Of a DNA stretch of 40,452 bases, positions 16,285 to 25,288 are shown piece by piece. Each line of letters opens with the position of its first letter. The stretch's first letter is position 1. Under the pieces are notes generated by a model, which saw nothing but the letters and a program-made list of their open reading frames with translations, ran no database searches and was not told where the DNA came from. Origin of the DNA: Trinickia mobilis (GTDB lineage: Bacteria > Pseudomonadota > Gammaproteobacteria > Burkholderiales > Burkholderiaceae). The stretch lies in the NCBI RefSeq assembly GCF_017315705.1, contig NZ_JAFLRF010000027.1, forward strand, positions 1 to 40,452, written 5' to 3'. A program made the translations under genes and the position numbers.

Positions 16285-17616
16285 ATGGCCTCGAAACTGG
16301 AATTCGTGCGGTTTCCCGCTCCGGACGGTGTGAACGGATGGTGGGAAACCCTGCCACCGCCTCCGCCCGCCGATATGGTGTCTTCCGAACGACATTATGA
16401 CTGGGTCGTTGTCGGGGGCGGTATTACGGGGCTGTGTGCTGCCCGACGCCTGGCTGAACTTGCACCTGATGCCTCGATAGCACTGGTCGAGGCGGACCGA
16501 ATCGGCCGCACCACAGCCGGACGAAATTCCGGATTCTTTGTCGATTTGCCACACGACATAAGCAGTGAAAGCTACTCGCGCAGTGTGGAAGCGGACAAGG
16601 CAGATGTCCGGTTTCAACGCCACGGCATCGACTACGTGCGTTCAGTGGTAAAGCGGCACAGCATCGACTGCGACTGGCGGGACGACGGCAAGTTTCATGC
16701 TTCGGTGAACAAGAAGGGGCACGCAGGACTTGCTCACTTCGCCGAAGGACTCGCTCGCATCGACGAAGCCTTTGAGTGGCTTGACGAAGCTGCAATCGCG
16801 AATGTCACCGGCACGAGCTTCTATCAGGGCGCGCTCTTTACGCCAGGATGCAGCACGGTCCATCCGGCAGCCCTCATGCGTGGTCTTGCTGCGACCTTGC
16901 CGCAGAATGTGAAGGTCTTCGAGCTTAGCGCGGTAAAGGGAATTGAGGACCAGGGTCCAAACAGGATTCTGACCTTTACTAGCGGCAAGATTGCGGCGAA
17001 GCGCGTGATTCTATGCACAAATGCCTATGCGGCGACATTCGGGGGACATCCGAACGGCCTGCTGCCCGTGTACACGTTTGCATCGATGACCCGCGTGATG
17101 AGTCCGGATGAAGTACGCCGGCTCGGCGGCACGCGGTCGTGGGCACTGATTCCGGCCGACCCGATGGGCTCGACCGTTCGACGTCTGATTACCGACCGCA
17201 TCTGCGTTCGCAACCACTTCGCGTTTCGACCCAGTCTCGAAGTGTCCCAGGCCGACCTGGCGAAGGCAAAGAGTCTGCATCAACGGTCGTTCGACCGACG
17301 CTTTCCGATGCTGAAAGACGTCGAGCTCGAATACACGTGGGGCGGCCCTTTGTGTCTGTCTGTCAACAACGGGGCACTTTTTGGGCGCCGTGACGATGGT
17401 GTGTTTGAAGCCGTCGGATGCAATGGCCTTGGCCTAAGCAGAGGGTCGGCTTCAGGGAAGCTAATCGCTGAATATGCGCTCGGTCACGACAACGACCTCA
17501 TTCGCCAGCTTTTGAGTCAGCCGCATCCACGCTCGCTGCCGGTCCGTCCGATTGCCGACGTCGCTGTGTCTGCGGCTATATGGGTCAAGGAATTTTCGGC
17601 TGGGGCCGAGCTATAA
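16285..17616 (+). CDS. FAD-dependent amine oxidoreductase (DAO family, PuuB-like)
   Basis: This 443-residue protein has an N-terminal extension containing GWWETLPPPPP, followed by an FAD-binding Rossmann fold (VVVGGGITGLCAARRL, residues 41-56). GRTTAGRNSGFF matches the PuuB/DadA-like substrate region, and a C-terminal CNGLGLSRG closes the FAD domain. The family oxidises secondary or primary amines to imines and aldehydes, for example N-methyl amino acids or gamma-glutamylputrescine. ATG at 16285 is chosen because it follows the DapA stop by 5 bp. A GTG at 16264 would overlap. The aldehyde dehydrogenase follows 17 bp later, as PuuB-PuuC pairs do. Confidence 0.85.
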   Translation: MASKLEFVRFPAPDGVNGWWETLPPPPPADMVSSERHYDWVVVGGGITGLCAARRLAELAPDASIALVEADRIGRTTAGRNSGFFVDLPHDISSESYSRSVEADKADVRFQRHGIDYVRSVVKRHSIDCDWRDDGKFHASVNKKGHAGLAHFAEGLARIDEAFEWLDEAAIANVTGTSFYQGALFTPGCSTVHPAALMRGLAATLPQNVKVFELSAVKGIEDQGPNRILTFTSGKIAAKRVILCTNAYAATFGGHPNGLLPVYTFASMTRVMSPDEVRRLGGTRSWALIPADPMGSTVRRLITDRICVRNHFAFRPSLEVSQADLAKAKSLHQRSFDRRFPMLKDVELEYTWGGPLCLSVNNGALFGRRDDGVFEAVGCNGLGLSRGSASGKLIAEYALGHDNDLIRQLLSQPHPRSLPVRPIADVAVSAAIWVKEFSAGAEL

Positions 17617-17633
17617 ATTCGTAAGGACATGAC

Positions 17634-19127
17634 ATGACGACCTATCAAGAATGGAAACACAAAGCAAAAGCCTTGCCACTCGACGGAAGAGCGTTCATCG
17701 CCGGACAACGATGTCCGGCAGCCTCGAACGAGACCTTCCAGACCCTGAATCCTTCGACGGGAAAACTACTGGCAGATATTGCAAAGTGCGATACGAGAGA
17801 CATCGACCGGGCGGTCGTGGCGGCGAGAGATGCGTTCGAGTCCGGTGTATGGTCAAAGGCAGCACCGGCCCAGCGAAAAGCAGTGCTTTTGAGGCTGGCG
17901 CAACTTATTGAGGACAACGCCGAGGAACTGGCGCTCCTCGAAGCGCTCGAGGCGGGCAAGCCAATCAGTGAGTGCATGGCGCTGGACATCCCCGAGTCGG
18001 CGGCCTGTATCCGCTGGCATGCGGAGGTCACCGACAAGCGATACGACGCCCTGTCGCCGTCGGGCGCGAGCGTCGTGAGCATGATTACCCGAGAGCCGAT
18101 TGGTGTCGTGGGCGCAATCCTGCCGTGGAACTTCCCGGCGCTCATGCTTGCCTGGAAAATCGGCCCGGCGCTTTCTGTTGGCAACAGTGTCATTGTGAAA
18201 CCTGCCGAGCAGACGTCGCTTTCGACGCTGCGCATCGCCGACCTGGCAATGGAAGCCGGCGTGCCCGCAGGCGTTTTCAGTGTCGTTACCGGCTATGGGG
18301 AAAGCGCGGGCCAGGCCTTGGGCCGACATTCCGACGTCGACATGGTTGCTTTCACGGGCTCGACGGAAACCGGAAAACGATTCCTCCATTACTCGGCAGA
18401 CACGAACCTGAAGCGGGTCTTGCTGGAATGTGGCGGCAAGAACCCTCAAGTCGTGCTTCCCGACGTCGCGAATCTTGACGCTGTCGCAGAGCAAGCTGTC
18501 GCTGCCGCATTCTGGAACATGGGAGAGAACTGCAGCGCGGGCTCTCGTATTCTGGTCCCCTCGACCACGAAGGATAAGTTGCTCCAAAAGGTTCAGGCAG
18601 TTCTGGAAGGATGGAAAACGGGCGACCCGCTGGACCCTGAGGTCAAGCTCGGTTCTCTGATTGAAGAGAAGCACTTTGAAAAGGTACTCGCCCACATCGA
18701 GAAAGCTAAGGCGGAAGGAGCACGCCTGGTGTGCGGCGGCAAGGCCACGCGCACCGAAACGGGGGGATGGTTTGTCGAGCCGACCATCTTCGACAACGTC
18801 ACCCCGGAGATGAGTATTGCCCGCGAGGAAGTATTTGGTCCTGTCGTCTGCTTTATCGAATACGCCGATGTCGATGAGGCTGTCCGGATTGCCAACGACA
18901 CCTGCTACGGACTGGCCGCATCGCTATGGACTGACAACGTCAATAACGCCCACAAGATCGCCGCCCGAATCCGGGCGGGTACGGTGACGGTGAACTGCTT
19001 CGGCGAGGGCGACCTGACGACGCCGTTCGGCGGCTTCAGGCAATCGGGCTTCGGTGGCCGTGACAAATCGGTCTACGCCCACGACCAGTATTGTGAGCTG
19101 AAGACCACGTGGCTGAAGCTCGACTAA
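17634..19127 (+). CDS. NAD(P)-dependent aldehyde dehydrogenase (PuuC-like)
   Basis: This 497-residue ALDH has catalytic Cys300 (MGENCSAGSR), general-base Glu265 (LLECGGKNP), PWNFPALMLAWK for the cofactor entry, and FTGSTETGK. It most resembles PuuC-type dehydrogenases that oxidise amino-aldehydes. Start ATG at 17634 has AAGGA 8 bp ahead. It is in one transcription unit with the FAD oxidase, so it likely oxidises the aldehyde that enzyme produces. Betaine aldehyde or 2-oxoglutarate semialdehyde substrates cannot be excluded. Confidence 0.92.
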   Translation: MTTYQEWKHKAKALPLDGRAFIAGQRCPAASNETFQTLNPSTGKLLADIAKCDTRDIDRAVVAARDAFESGVWSKAAPAQRKAVLLRLAQLIEDNAEELALLEALEAGKPISECMALDIPESAACIRWHAEVTDKRYDALSPSGASVVSMITREPIGVVGAILPWNFPALMLAWKIGPALSVGNSVIVKPAEQTSLSTLRIADLAMEAGVPAGVFSVVTGYGESAGQALGRHSDVDMVAFTGSTETGKRFLHYSADTNLKRVLLECGGKNPQVVLPDVANLDAVAEQAVAAAFWNMGENCSAGSRILVPSTTKDKLLQKVQAVLEGWKTGDPLDPEVKLGSLIEEKHFEKVLAHIEKAKAEGARLVCGGKATRTETGGWFVEPTIFDNVTPEMSIAREEVFGPVVCFIEYADVDEAVRIANDTCYGLAASLWTDNVNNAHKIAARIRAGTVTVNCFGEGDLTTPFGGFRQSGFGGRDKSVYAHDQYCELKTTWLKLD

Positions 19128-19215
19128 ATAATTCGACCCAATCAGGGGGCGGGCTATTGACCCTTCGGCCGCGGCTCCGCTTGACGATGTCTGCTTTAAT
19201 CACATGTGAGGCCAA

Positions 19216-19986
19216 ATGCGACTTGGATTCATCGGGACCGGCACCATCACGCAGGCAGTCGTTACCGGCTTGCTTCGATTTGGCGTTGCGTTCGACCACA
19301 TTTCACTGTCGCCCCGCAATGCAGAGACTGCCGCTGGGCTCGCTGCTCTTGCCGGACGGGTGCGGGTCTGCTCAAACAATCAGGAAGTGCTGGAGACGTC
19401 CGACATTGTTTGTCTTGCAGTCGTACCGCAATTTGCTACTGACGTTTTGGGCGAGCTTCGTTTTGACTCACGCCATCATGTCATCAGCTTCATCGCGGGG
19501 ATTTCAATAGATGAAGTGCACCGGCTTGTCGGCATAGTAAGCAAGGTCGTTCGCGCCATACCGTTGCCGGCAGTCGCCGAGGGCATGGGAAGTACGGCAA
19601 TTTGTCCTGCAGACCGTGTTGCGAAGTCTCTGTTCTCGGCGTTGGGTGAGGCGGTTGAAGTCGACGACGAGGGCAAGTTCGGCGCACTTTCGGCCGTGAC
19701 CGCGACCATGGCGAGCTTCTTTGCGGTGCTGGAAGCCCAGGCGTCATGGCTCGTCCGGCAAGGGCTCGATTACGATGCCGCCCGCTCATTTCTGTCGGGC
19801 TACTGTGTCGGCCTCGCGCACGAAACGACCAGAACCGGGAAGCCGTTCACAGAGCTGATTGAGCATTGCATGACACCGGGTGGCATCAACGAACAGGTTC
19901 ACGGGGAGCTCTCGAAGCGCGGTACCTATTCACAATTCGGCGACGCCCTCGACCGAGTGTTGATGAGGATTGAAGGTCGCGTGTAG
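19216..19986 (+). CDS. ProC-like pyrroline-5-carboxylate/imine reductase
   Basis: This 256-residue protein has the ProC Rossmann start MRLGFIGTGTIT, then VVPQFATDVL, RAIPLPAVAEG (ProC usually RVMPNTP) and TPGGINEQVH in place of ProC's TPGGTTEA loop. The altered loops suggest a related imine reductase or dehydrogenase rather than housekeeping ProC. Start ATG follows GTGAGGCCAA. The gap to the ALDH gene is 88 bp, so it may still be in the same operon. Reduction of a cyclic imine produced during betaine demethylation is possible. Confidence 0.8.
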   Translation: MRLGFIGTGTITQAVVTGLLRFGVAFDHISLSPRNAETAAGLAALAGRVRVCSNNQEVLETSDIVCLAVVPQFATDVLGELRFDSRHHVISFIAGISIDEVHRLVGIVSKVVRAIPLPAVAEGMGSTAICPADRVAKSLFSALGEAVEVDDEGKFGALSAVTATMASFFAVLEAQASWLVRQGLDYDAARSFLSGYCVGLAHETTRTGKPFTELIEHCMTPGGINEQVHGELSKRGTYSQFGDALDRVLMRIEGRV

Positions 19987-20268
19987 CAGGCGGCGCGGGG
20001 ATGGGCTCGTTAACCTATGCTATTTGGGCCGCGCATCGCTCAGGCAACGGCTGCGGGCACGGCGCTACGCGCCCGCGAGAGGTGGCGGAGGCGACCCGGC
20101 CTCGGGTGAACCTCTCTTGCCAGTGAGCCGCGGGAATCGCAAACTATTTTTGCCTGAGGTGGTCTCGTCTCATGGCGCGACAGCCGCCGCTGCCGAGGGG
20201 TGTGGTTGCGGCGACCGTCAGGTAGTCCTCGGACTGAATCGCACGCTTCCGCCTGAAAGGTGACAACG

Positions 20269-21270
20269 ATGCAAAAGAAGCAGTTATTTGCTGACAGACT
20301 CCTCGCCCAGATGCCGTCGTTAAGGGCGCTGAGATGCTTTGTCACTGCGGCCCGCTACGAAAGCTTCACTCAGGCGGCGGAGGTGCTGTGCGTAACCCAG
20401 GCGGCAATCAGCAGGCAAATCAAGGAACTTGAGGATTCCCTTGATGTAGCCCTATTTGAGCGCACCGGGAGGCACATTGCGCTCACTGACGCTGGGCGCA
20501 TTCTCTACAACGCCTCATACCTCTCGATTATGAATATTGCGGAGGCGGCCGAGGCGGTGCGTCGGTCCGACAAGCATGCGCTGACTATTTGCGTCTCGCA
20601 TACCTTCTCGGCCCTGTGGCTGTCGTTCAGGTTACCGTTGTTTCGGAAGAGGTTTCCGGATATCAGACTGCACGTCATGGTGACGGAGCATTTCATGGAG
20701 TTGGACGAACTTTTGCAACCCGACGTCATCATCACCAAGAATCCGCCGCGCGAGCCGGAGTACGAAATTGAGCCGCTCTTCCACGACGTGGTCTATCCCG
20801 TCTGCAGTCAGTTGTTCTACGAGCGTCATTTCCACGGCAGGTCATTGAAGCCATTGGACCTGCTGTCACACCCCACGCTGAACCTCTCCTTGTTGGGGCG
20901 CGCCCAGGTTTGCGAGCATGTTGATTGGCGAGTGTGGCGAAACTGGTTTCAGCAAGGTGATGGGTCTGACAGACTGGTCGAAAACGAACACCTGGAAAGC
21001 AACGACTATCGACTCCTGGTATCACAGGCCGAAGCGGGTGAAGGGACCTTACTTGGCTGGCATCACCTCGTATATCGCCAGGTCGAACAGGGCCGCCTGG
21101 TTCGACCGGTGCAGGATGCGCTCGAATTCCACGACCGTCACCACTATCTGATAACGCACAAGAACGCAAAGCTTCGACCCGAGTATCTACAGTTCCGTGA
21201 ATGGCTCGGTGAGGAAGTAGGCGCGATGATGCGCGAATGGCGAGGCGTGGAAGCCGAAACGACCAAATGA
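20269..21270 (+). CDS. LysR-family transcriptional regulator
   Basis: This 333-residue protein has an N-terminal winged helix-turn-helix (about residues 15-75: LRALRCFVTAARYESFTQAA, VTQAAISRQIKELE) followed by a two-lobed periplasmic-binding-like effector domain. The GcvA-like VTQAAISRQIK signature is conserved. Start ATG at 20269 follows AAAGGTGACAACG. A GTG 9 bp upstream is in frame but less well placed. It lies between the metabolic genes and the GATase-AraC regulator and probably controls one flanking operon. Confidence 0.9.
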   Translation: MQKKQLFADRLLAQMPSLRALRCFVTAARYESFTQAAEVLCVTQAAISRQIKELEDSLDVALFERTGRHIALTDAGRILYNASYLSIMNIAEAAEAVRRSDKHALTICVSHTFSALWLSFRLPLFRKRFPDIRLHVMVTEHFMELDELLQPDVIITKNPPREPEYEIEPLFHDVVYPVCSQLFYERHFHGRSLKPLDLLSHPTLNLSLLGRAQVCEHVDWRVWRNWFQQGDGSDRLVENEHLESNDYRLLVSQAEAGEGTLLGWHHLVYRQVEQGRLVRPVQDALEFHDRHHYLITHKNAKLRPEYLQFREWLGEEVGAMMREWRGVEAETTK

Positions 21271-21361
21271 TTTTTGCTGTCATCAGTTCGGAGAGCGTGA
21301 GCAGGTCCGTCGAAGGACGCTAGTCCTGGCCGATTCTTAAAGCGTTAATGCAGGTAGTCTC

Positions 21362-22396
21362 ATGTTTAACGACTCCATCTATTCCAAAGCTGGTACCTCC
21401 CGGCAACTCCGCTTTGGAATCGTGCTATTGCCTAACTTCACGTTGACAGCGTTTTCGGGTTTTGTCGACCTCCTCAGGCTGGCAAGCGATGAAGGTGACA
21501 TGAGCAGACCTGTTCGCTGTTCGTGGACCATCGTCGGAGAATCTCTTGTTCCCGTCAGGGCAAGCTGCGGAATTCAGGTTGCGCCATGGAAAACCTTTGA
21601 GGAAGCCGGGTCCTTCGATTACGTGGTGGTCGTCGGCGGCCTCCTGCATTCGGGGCCGTCCGCAAGCAAAGCCACGTTGCAGTTCATTCATGACGCAGCG
21701 AATACGTCTGCCACATTGGTCGGGATTTGCACGGGGGTATTTGCCTTGATGCGGGCCGAAGTGATGGCTGGATATCGCATGTGCGTAAGCTGGTTCCACT
21801 ACTGGGATTTCGTCGAGCGCTTTCCAGGCGTCGACGAACGCAATCTTGTCGCGGACCGGCTGTTCGTCATCGACCGACGCCGGATTACATGCTCAGGCGG
21901 GCGGGCTTCTATTGATGTCGCCGCAGCTATCCTGCTGCGACATTTCGAGGCCACCGTCGTACAAAAAGCGCTTCGTATCATGCTTGTCGATGACGCCCAG
22001 AAGGGGAATGCTCCGCAGCCGTACCCGCCGGGACTTGAACCCGCGACACATCCCAAGGTAAGGCGAGCAATCCTGTTGATGGAGCAGCACATTGGGCAGC
22101 CACTGAGCCTGGCAGAACTGGCGCAACGTCTCGAGATGTCGGTCCGGCAACTTGAGCGCCTCTTTACTGCCGAAACGGGTAAATCGCCGCACGCGTACGG
22201 ACGACAGATTCGTATACGGATGGCGTCCTGGCTGCTTACGAGTTCGGACCGTACCGTCGCTGATATCGCCTCGTCTTGCGGGTTCTCGGACGCTTCTCAT
22301 CTTGGTCGTGAATTCAGGAAGGAGTTTGGCGAATCGCCGAACGCTTATCGCGTGGCGCGACCGCACAGCCAATCACCAGTGTTGGTCGTTACGTAG
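21362..22396 (+). CDS. GATase1-like AraC-family regulator (GbdR/GlxA type)
   Basis: This 344-residue protein has an N-terminal DJ-1/PfpI-like domain (about residues 15-205). Its nucleophile-elbow motif is GICTGVFAL (Cys123), as in GbdR, CdhR and SouR regulators. Two AraC helix-turn-helix motifs follow (about residues 230-335: LSLAELAQRLEMSVRQLERLF; VADIASSCGFSDASHLGREF). Relatives sense glycine betaine, dimethylglycine, carnitine or sarcosine and activate their catabolic genes. That makes it the prime regulator of the Rieske and transporter genes. It is preceded by AGGTAGTCTC. Confidence 0.92.
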   Translation: MFNDSIYSKAGTSRQLRFGIVLLPNFTLTAFSGFVDLLRLASDEGDMSRPVRCSWTIVGESLVPVRASCGIQVAPWKTFEEAGSFDYVVVVGGLLHSGPSASKATLQFIHDAANTSATLVGICTGVFALMRAEVMAGYRMCVSWFHYWDFVERFPGVDERNLVADRLFVIDRRRITCSGGRASIDVAAAILLRHFEATVVQKALRIMLVDDAQKGNAPQPYPPGLEPATHPKVRRAILLMEQHIGQPLSLAELAQRLEMSVRQLERLFTAETGKSPHAYGRQIRIRMASWLLTSSDRTVADIASSCGFSDASHLGREFRKEFGESPNAYRVARPHSQSPVLVVT

Positions 22397-22519
22397 TGGG
22401 CACGCAATTGGCCCATTGGCGTTAAATGTAAGTGCCTCGACGGGGAAAGCGGCAAGTGGCTTGACACGCGACAAACCAAGGGTTTCCTCTTTTTAACTAG
22501 ACAACGGACACGACAGAAA

Positions 22520-22924
22520 ATGGCTGCGGAGCATATGCGCGATGAAATGGTTCTCTTTGGATTGAAGGTCAAGAACGGACGCCGTTGGTATTCGATTGAT
22601 GAGCGCGACTGGCGGCCGATGAGAATTGGGGACACCGAGCTTCCTGGTTTTTTCCGGATTCCAGTTGCCGGTGATGAGAATGGGGCCTGGAGCAGCTACT
22701 GGATGCGTCTGCAACCAGGGGCGCGCTCGTTCGAGCACCAGCATGACTCGACCGAGATGATTCTGATTCTCGAGGGCGTGTTCACCGATGACGATGGTAC
22801 CGATTTCCTTCCGGGACAGACGGTGTCCTACCCAGCCGGCTCGCGGCATAGCACCTCCTCGGAGGAGGGCTGTACGGTACTAGTCGTTGCTCATATCGGG
22901 TCAACGATAGTTTCTCAATCATGA
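22520..22924 (+). CDS. Small cupin protein (ChrR-type)
   Basis: This 134-residue single cupin barrel has metal ligands in EHQHDSTEMILILEG (two His plus Glu) and in YPAGSRHST (third His). This pattern resembles ChrR-like cupins rather than the DddL/DddQ DMSP-lyase cupins. The first ATG lacks a ribosome site. The ATG at 22535 has GGAG close ahead, so the true start may be five codons in. It overlaps or nearly abuts the binding-protein gene. It could be a small-ligand sensor, isomerase or dioxygenase. Confidence 0.75.
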   Translation: MAAEHMRDEMVLFGLKVKNGRRWYSIDERDWRPMRIGDTELPGFFRIPVAGDENGAWSSYWMRLQPGARSFEHQHDSTEMILILEGVFTDDDGTDFLPGQTVSYPAGSRHSTSSEEGCTVLVVAHIGSTIVSQS

Positions 22925-22948
22925 TGGTCACAACCCGGGACCGAACCA

Positions 22949-24097
22949 ATGTTCAACTCTTCACGAAGAATTCTTGCCTTCGGGCTGACTGTCGTCGCGA
23001 TGTCGCTTGCGTGCAACCCCTCCATTGCACAGCAGGTCGTGAAGATTGGGGTGTCGGCCCCCTTGACAGGAGCCGGAGCTGCCAACGGGAAGGACATCGA
23101 GAATGGCGTGCGCCTCGCCATCGAAGAAGCTAACGCCCAACATACCAAGCTGGGCGGGCAGGAGGTACGCTTCGAGTCGGACTCCGTCGATGACCAGGGC
23201 GACCCGCGCATTGGCGTGCAGGTGGCGCAGAAGCTCGTCGACGATGGAGTGGTGGCAGTGGTGGGCTACTACAACTCCGGGGTGGCGTTACCGTCCGAGC
23301 CAATATTTGCCAAAGCTGGCATCCCGTTGATAGACCCCGCTGCAACGAATCCGGCTATAACCCGACAGGGCCTGGATAACGTGTTTCGTATTATCGCTAC
23401 CGACGCACAGAACTCCGGAAATGCAGGGAAGTACGCTGTAACGGTCACCAAAGCGCAACGAATTGCGGTAATGGATGACCGCACGGCATTTGGCCAGGGG
23501 GCCGCAGACGAATTCAAGAAGGCCGTCGTGGCGGCCGGCGGGCACATCGTCGCGTCGGAATACACGAACGACAAGGCCGTCGAATTCAACGCGCAACTTA
23601 CGAATATCAAGTCTGCAAATGCCGACCTTCTGTTCTTTGTCGGCCTTGATAACCAGGCTGCACTTCTGACCAAACGGATGAAGCAACTCGGCATGAAGAC
23701 ACAATTCGTAGGAAGCGGTGGTATCGCCGACAGCATCTTCATAAGCGTCGCGGGCAGTGCTGCTGAAGGCGCAATGGCGTGGGAGTACGGACGGCCTGTC
23801 GAGTCTCTCCCTCAGGGAAAAGCATTCGCGGAAAAGTTCGCGAAGAGATTTGGCACAGACACTTTGACTTTTGCGCCATTTGCGTATGACTGTGCCTGGG
23901 TGGCCATCAATGCGATGAAACAGGCGAAATCGGCAAAGCCGGAGATGTTTATGCCCGCGCTCCGAACCACCCAGTACGACGGCATCACGGGGAAGATTGA
24001 GTTCGATTCGTACGGCGACTTAAAACACCCAACCTCAACGCTCTATCAGGTAAAAGGCGCGAAGTGGGTGCCTATAACGACCATAAGCGCAGAGTAG
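22949..24097 (+). CDS. LivK-type ABC transporter substrate-binding protein (orphan)
   Basis: This 382-residue periplasmic protein has a signal peptide cleaved around residue 27 (SIAQQ). A Peripla_BP_6 domain begins VVKIGVSAPLTGAGAANGKDIENGVRLA. Family landmarks are VVGYYNSGVALPSEPIF and the late FAPFAYDC. It binds amino acids, amides or related compounds. No LivHMGF permease or ATPase genes follow, so it must use a transporter encoded elsewhere or act as a sensor partner. It lies in the same direction between the cupin and a LysR gene. Confidence 0.88.
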   Translation: MFNSSRRILAFGLTVVAMSLACNPSIAQQVVKIGVSAPLTGAGAANGKDIENGVRLAIEEANAQHTKLGGQEVRFESDSVDDQGDPRIGVQVAQKLVDDGVVAVVGYYNSGVALPSEPIFAKAGIPLIDPAATNPAITRQGLDNVFRIIATDAQNSGNAGKYAVTVTKAQRIAVMDDRTAFGQGAADEFKKAVVAAGGHIVASEYTNDKAVEFNAQLTNIKSANADLLFFVGLDNQAALLTKRMKQLGMKTQFVGSGGIADSIFISVAGSAAEGAMAWEYGRPVESLPQGKAFAEKFAKRFGTDTLTFAPFAYDCAWVAINAMKQAKSAKPEMFMPALRTTQYDGITGKIEFDSYGDLKHPTSTLYQVKGAKWVPITTISAE

Positions 24098-24186
24098 CCA
24101 GCTGAGCGGAAATTGTTGAAACCGGTCGTTATGCCATTGGCGGAAATACTCGGCCACCACTGTCCTTTTTTGACCAGAGAGTCGCG

Positions 24187-25116
24187 ATGAAACCGGCAAC
24201 TGGAAGGACTAAGGGGTACCGGCGGCTCATCCCCTCGGTGACCGCCCTCGTCGAATTCGAGGCGGTCGCACGTCACAGCAGTTTTACTCTGGCAGCCGAT
24301 GAGCTCGGGGTCACCCAGGCTGCGGTCAGTCGACAGGTCAAATTCCTCGAGGAGACACTTGGGACTCGGCTCTTCAATCGCCTGCATCGTTCAATCGAAC
24401 TCACTCATGAGGGTGAGGCTCTGTATCTTGTCGTCGCCGAGTCGATGCAGAAAATTGCCGGCGTGTTCGACCAGTTGTCCAGCGGGCCGGTCCAGCAGGA
24501 ACTGGTGCTTGCGGCAACGTCTGCATTCTCACATTTTCGCCTCTTGCCCCGTTTGGCGTCCCTCAAGAAGGCTCAACCGAACCTTCGACTTCGACTCTCC
24601 ACGCAGATGTTCACCGCTGACCTCCGACCCAAGGAGATTGATGTCGCCGTTCGTTTTGGAAACGGACGATGGGGGGATGGCTCTGCAACCCTGCTTTTCG
24701 ACGAGGAAGTATTTCCCGTCTGTTCGCCGGAGTGGGTGAAATCACGGGGCACGCCAGAATCGCTGCAGGAGGTCGCCAACGCCGCTCTCATCGAGTCGGA
24801 TTCGACCTCGGAGAGTTGGATGGGATGGGAAGAATGGTTTCAGGCTGTGGGCCTCAGGCCGGTGCGATTGAACTTTGCCCTGCGCTGCAGCCTTTATACG
24901 GACGCAATTGAGGCTGCACGCTATAGCCAGGGCATCGCCCTTGGCTGGGGAAGACTTGTCCACGGCCTTATCGAGGCCGGCGAACTCGTCCGGCTGCCGG
25001 TCGACTCGTTCAAGGTGAGCGATTCGTATTACGTCATAGTGCCGCACGGACGCACCATCACCCCTGCGATTGAAGGTCTCATCGACTGGCTTCGGCAGGA
25101 TTCCATCGAGACCTGA
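24187..25116 (+). CDS. LysR-family transcriptional regulator (GcvA-like)
   Basis: This 309-residue LysR protein has its HTH at about residues 10-70 (SVTALVEFEAVARHSSFTLAA, VTQAAVSRQVKFLEE), in the GcvA subgroup style, and an effector domain with DVAVRFGNGRWGDG. Start ATG has AGAGAG ahead. It lies directly upstream, in the same direction, of the Rieske demethylase gene and is its likely local regulator, together with the GATase-AraC protein. Confidence 0.9.
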   Translation: MKPATGRTKGYRRLIPSVTALVEFEAVARHSSFTLAADELGVTQAAVSRQVKFLEETLGTRLFNRLHRSIELTHEGEALYLVVAESMQKIAGVFDQLSSGPVQQELVLAATSAFSHFRLLPRLASLKKAQPNLRLRLSTQMFTADLRPKEIDVAVRFGNGRWGDGSATLLFDEEVFPVCSPEWVKSRGTPESLQEVANAALIESDSTSESWMGWEEWFQAVGLRPVRLNFALRCSLYTDAIEAARYSQGIALGWGRLVHGLIEAGELVRLPVDSFKVSDSYYVIVPHGRTITPAIEGLIDWLRQDSIET

Positions 25117-25203
25117 AGCGCCTGCGACGCCCGACATCACCGGTTGGACCCGGTCTGGGCGCTCGCATAATTTAAAGTAATGCCAGACCGAAAATAAAGC
25201 GCG

Positions 25204-25223
25204 TTGACGCTGTTTTTCGTCAA
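25204..25223. promoter_or_regulatory. Inverted repeat upstream of the Rieske gene
   Basis: TTGACG (25204-25209) and CGTCAA (25218-25223), eight bases apart, lie about 65-85 bp upstream of the Rieske start. It is compatible with a LysR-type T-N11-A or other dimer site. The match is short and could be chance. Confidence 0.35.
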
Positions 25224-25288
25224 TCCAATACTCAAGTCATAGCGGGAACAATAGAAGTCCCGAGACCCCTGAACGTTGGAGAACGACG

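Noticed and set aside
22520-22924. Cupin as a second DMSP lyase (DddL/DddQ/DddW type)
   Set aside because: The His/Glu pattern fits ChrR-like cupins, and the Tyr-containing lyase motif was not found.
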